Of a stretch of 64,000 nt of DNA, positions 60,671-64,000 are shown one piece after another. The position numbers and the translations under genes are program-made. Source of the stretch: Symsagittifera roscoffensis (lineage: Eukaryota > Xenacoelomorpha > Acoela > Convolutidae); NCBI RefSeq assembly GCF_963678635.1, contig NC_087062.1:10648670-10712669 (forward strand), given 5' to 3'. Under the pieces are notes generated by a model, which saw only the letters and a list, made by a program, of their open reading frames with translations, ran no database searches and was not told where the DNA came from. The number at the start of each line of letters is the position of its first letter. The stretch's first letter is position 1.

Positions 60671-63060
60671 ATGCTCCCATGAACGATGGGGCGCCGGACC
60701 GTTTCCCCATTCTTTTCTTAGTTTTGATAGAAGATTCCCTGACTAGCTACCAGCGATTTGTTGGTGCCAAGAAGTATGTGTCTTTCTCAGTGTGCATGCG
60801 AAGCAGAGGTGCTTCACAAAACTCGATCTTGGTGCCTATGATGATCCAGCAGAGGTCTCATGACGGTCCATCATGTGTCCTAAACAAAATTTTGAATCCT
60901 TCGTAAATTCGCTTTTTTGGACTTTTCATTTCAAATTAGACTTCTTCATTCATGCAAAGATTTCATCGGAGTGCTCCGTATGGTCGGTTGTCGTCGGGGT
61001 AGCAATGACCACAACTTCAACGTAGCACATTATACTGTTGCTTTATTTCTTGGTGACGCCGGTTTGTGTCTTCAAATTCATTCTTTGGAACGTCGCTTTG
61101 ATTTTAAACATGCCGAACGGCGTTCTGTTATGTTAAAGCAATGTCAATTTACAAGAAGAACACAAAATCTCGCAACCTTTCTTGCGAAAGTAAATTTGCC
61201 AATATGCTCATCTTTTAACAAGGGCTGTCAAAAACTTCGTGTCGCCTATCTTGGACAGAATAACATCCACACGGGATTTGCGGTAAGCGAGCTTTCTTCT
61301 CAAGAAGTTCATATGACAGAAATCAACACAATTTCTAAATTAATGTTTTTGGCCATCTTTACTCCTTATGCCCTTGGCGAGGTAGTAGAACTCATCAAAT
61401 TTTACCTTAGCAACACTTTTGGTTTCTCTTGTGGCTTATGGTGCATCATGTTATCTCTCTGGGTCTCTGCCCATTTTTCGAGCTCGATTTTGTGCTCGAC
61501 GAAAAATAAGCAACCAGTTTCGGCCCTTTAACGTGAAGTATTTGATGTTATCTGTGTAAGACCACTCTGATGGTCTTTTACTCGACATCCAAAAACTTCC
61601 GTCTCATATACTCAATTATCACTAGGACTGGTTTGTTTGAAACCAACTCTTCTGGTGACAGTCTCTCGGAAAATTGATCAGTTCCAGAAGCCATCATCAG
61701 ATACGGAATTCATAGTCAAGACTTTATTCGAAAAAATATGCTCTTAATCTAATGATTAGGCAGAATCTCATTCTCAATATCCATCAGCCGAAACAATTCC
61801 AGTCTATAGAGTGATTTTGGTTCATGAAAGCTCGCGTTTGTCCAGACTAAGTCTGAAAGAAGCGAGCGCCGCCGTGATATGCCTGGAGCCTTAACAAATT
61901 TAATTGCAACAAGTTCCGTTGATCGCAGCAGTTCTTGGGGCTCCCTGTTTCAATTCAGTTTCACTAAGCACCACGTTCTCATGATCAATGGAACCCAGGA
62001 CCGTTTCCCCATTCTTTTCTTCTTATTGATACAGGATCTCCGGATTAGCTACCAGCGATTCGTTGGTGCCAAGAAGTATGTTTGTTTCTCAGTGTGCATG
62101 CGAAGCAGAGGTGCTTCAAAAAACTCGATCTTGATTTTTTCGACTGCTTTTTCTAGACAATCCAACTGATAATCCAGCAGAGGTCTCATGACGGTCCATC
62201 AAGTGCTCTAAACAAAATATTGAAGCCTTAAAATTTTCACTTTTTTGGGTTTTCACTTCAAACCAGGCTTCTTCATTTATGCCCCCTGACCCGCAATGAC
62301 ATGGGCCTCCGCAATGAGCACAACTTCAACATAGCACATTATATTGTTGCTTCGTTTCTTGGTGACGCCGTTTGGGTTTCAAGCATACTGAATGGCGTTC
62401 TGTTATGTTAAAGCAATGCCAGTTTAAAGCAAAACCCAAAATCTCGCGATCTTTTTTGCGAAAAAAAATTTGCCAATATGCTCATCTTAAATCGAGGCTT
62501 GTTGAAAATTTTGCTTCGCCTATCTTGGACAGAGTCTCATCCATGCGGGATTTGCGGTAAGCGAGCTTTCTTGCTAAGGAGTACATATGACAGAAATCAA
62601 CACAATTTCTCAAATGTTTTTTTTTTGCCATCTTTACTCCTTATGCCCATGGCGAGCTAGTAGAATTCATCAAGTTTTACTTTACCAACCTTTTTGGTTT
62701 CTCTTGTACAGGCTTGTGGCTTATGGTGCATCAAGCTATCTCTCTGGGTCTCTGCCCGTTTCTCGAGCTCATTTTTGTGCGCGACGAAAAATAAGCACCA
62801 GTTTCGGCCCTTTAACGTGAAGTATTTTGATGTTATCTCTGTAAGACCACTCTGATCGTCTTTTACTCGACATCCAAAAACTTCCGTCTCAAATGCTCAA
62901 TTATCACTAAGACTGATTTGTATGAAACCCACTCTTCTGGTGACAGTCTCTCGGAAAATTGATCAGTTCCAGAAGCCATCATCAGTCTCGGAATTCATAG
63001 TCAAGACTTTGTTCGATAAAATCTGCTCTTAATCTGATGGTTGAGCAGAATCTCATTCTC

Positions 63061-63430
63061 TTCAGGGGCATAAATCAGCCTTCATTTTCATCAGATTCTT
63101 CGTTAGGGGAAATGTCCTATAATGACCAAGTTCTGGCTCTTTTCTTAAAGTAGAAAAACAGATAGAATGTGTGAAGGCAAATTAAGGTAAATGTCAACTG
63201 TATTTTAAAGAATGTAAGGCACTTTTTATTTCAGGCGTATCCAGACGTAAAAAGAACAGTGATTAGAAAAAGAGACCGGTGGCCAGCCATTTAAGGTTGA
63301 TTACCAAAACTTTATATAAACATAAACTGTATAACATGTACCCCTATGTCATAGGGGGTAGGGTCATCCATAAAATTCAAACAAATTGTAGAATTCAAGT
63401 TGTAGATTGCTGTATATAATATATCACAGT
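63061..63430 (-). other. LTR-like or 3'-flanking stretch
   Basis: Read on the minus strand it has TTTATATAAAG (near 63310) and, downstream, AATAAA (about 63226-63231), plus a tight hairpin CCCCTATG / CATAGGGG at 63342-63358. It follows the stop of the 63431 ORF. These are the parts of an LTR or a 3' UTR, but no second copy is present to prove an LTR. Confidence 0.3.
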
Positions 63431-63820
63431 TTAGTTTGTTATTGTCGTCCGTACGTATTTCCGGAGTCTTTTCGTCCGTTTCCTGCGTTCCCTTGCTTCC
63501 GCGTGGATCGTTTCCCGACGCCGTCGCCGTTGTTGTTTTCCTCTGCTTTCCTCTTTCGCCGTTAGTGTGATCGCTTCGTCCGCCGTGTCGTCCGAATCGT
63601 CATCGCTAGATTCGGCAATTCGTCGACTTTTCTGCTTCTCTGGCGTCGTATTTGTCGTTCGTTTTGCAAGTGCTCGTCTCTCAAATTGAACCGTTGCCTT
63701 GTTCGACCCAAATGGTAGACCGTCGGCAACCGCCCAAGTCCTCGTGGTACTTGTTGATGGGCTTGCGACTCCTCTATTCTCCGTTTCTAGTTCATATCTA
63801 AACGCGACACCGCTAAACAA
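63431..63820 (-). CDS. Unidentified ORF, acidic patch then very basic C-terminus (129 codons)
   Basis: It encodes ATVQFERRALAKRTTN, an acidic SSDDDSDDTADE patch and a tail QQRRRRRETIHAEARERRKR. It is clearly GC-richer than most of the window. Upstream on the same strand (63900-64000) another frame reads LPELRRRKAKTPKEAYTMYQ to the edge. It could be the C-terminal tail of a retroelement polyprotein or a nuclear host protein exon. Neither can be shown. Confidence 0.35.
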   Translation of the reverse strand: MFSGVAFRYELETENRGVASPSTSTTRTWAVADGLPFGSNKATVQFERRALAKRTTNTTPEKQKSRRIAESSDDDSDDTADEAITLTAKEESRGKQQRRRRRETIHAEARERRKRTKRLRKYVRTTITN

Positions 63821-64000
63821 ATAGCTTTTCTGAATTCCTCGGTATGTTGCGTAATTTTTTCAAATTTTTAATCAATTTTTTTTATACCTGGTTGGTTCTT
63901 TAGGATCGGTAACGCCGCTCTACTGGTACATCGTGTAAGCCTCCTTTGGTGTCTTGGCCTTTCTACGCCGTAATTCTGGAAGGGTTGTCAAGCTCCACAT

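Larger units (their letters stand above)
57682..63060. repeat. Duplicated array, second block
   Basis: Unit A' (57690-60670) is followed by two B monomers (about 60671-61780 and 61781-63060). The order is the same as in the first block, including both CCCGGG elements at the same sites, so the whole module was copied after their insertion. Confidence 0.75.

Noticed and set aside
1-64000. tRNA or rRNA genes
   Set aside because: I saw no convincing cloverleaf or rRNA core by eye; a covariance-model scan would be decisive.

Overview
The window is animal nuclear DNA. It is AT-rich, has spliced genes with long introns, and is dominated by transposable elements. The one complete host gene is a heterotrimeric G-protein alpha subunit on the minus strand: six exons between 42451 and 18019 that join into 361 codons. 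A single minus-strand exon (15850-16008) resembles the coiled coil of the centriole protein SAS-6. One G-alpha intron uses GA-AG borders and carries terminal inverted repeats, one uses GC-AG, and the large retroelements are env-bearing Ty3/Gypsy types. Non-canonical, transposon-like introns plus env-bearing Ty3 elements recall appendicularian tunicates (Oikopleura/Fritillaria, with their Tor elements). That placement is an inference; a copepod or another animal is not excluded.

Layout. 1-735: broken 5' part of a Ty3-type gag, minus strand. 944-15849: copy A, an old, decayed, very long env-bearing Ty3/Gypsy element (plus strand), with a MITE nested in its 5' LTR and a 200-N assembly gap. 15850-17850: the SAS-6-like exon and two MITEs. 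18019-42451: the G-alpha gene. Its third intron holds copy B (20217-38708), an 18.5-kb retroelement with 411-bp LTRs and a 4-bp target duplication. 42452-49200: intergenic repeats, including a decayed SGNH-hydrolase-like fragment. 49700-63060: segmental and tandem duplications of unidentified coding-like sequence, studded with four CCCGGG-ended inverted-repeat elements and a truncated retroelement copy C (57109-57681, minus). 63060-64000: an LTR-like stretch and an unidentified basic minus-strand ORF.

The most unusual content is the retroelement family. Besides gag, protease, RT, RNase H, integrase and env it carries a 77-codon leader ORF, an ORF just before gag, one or two small membrane-protein ORFs between pol and env, a frame of about 600 codons directly after env joined by an ATGA overlap, and a small intron immediately after that frame's stop. 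Copies A and B share most of this, so the extra genes belong to the family. Copy B has almost identical LTRs (I see 2 differences in 411) but at least nine disabling lesions, some absent from copy A. This suggests that a defective lineage was mobilised in trans.

All calls come from reading the sequence by eye. No database search or alignment program was run.
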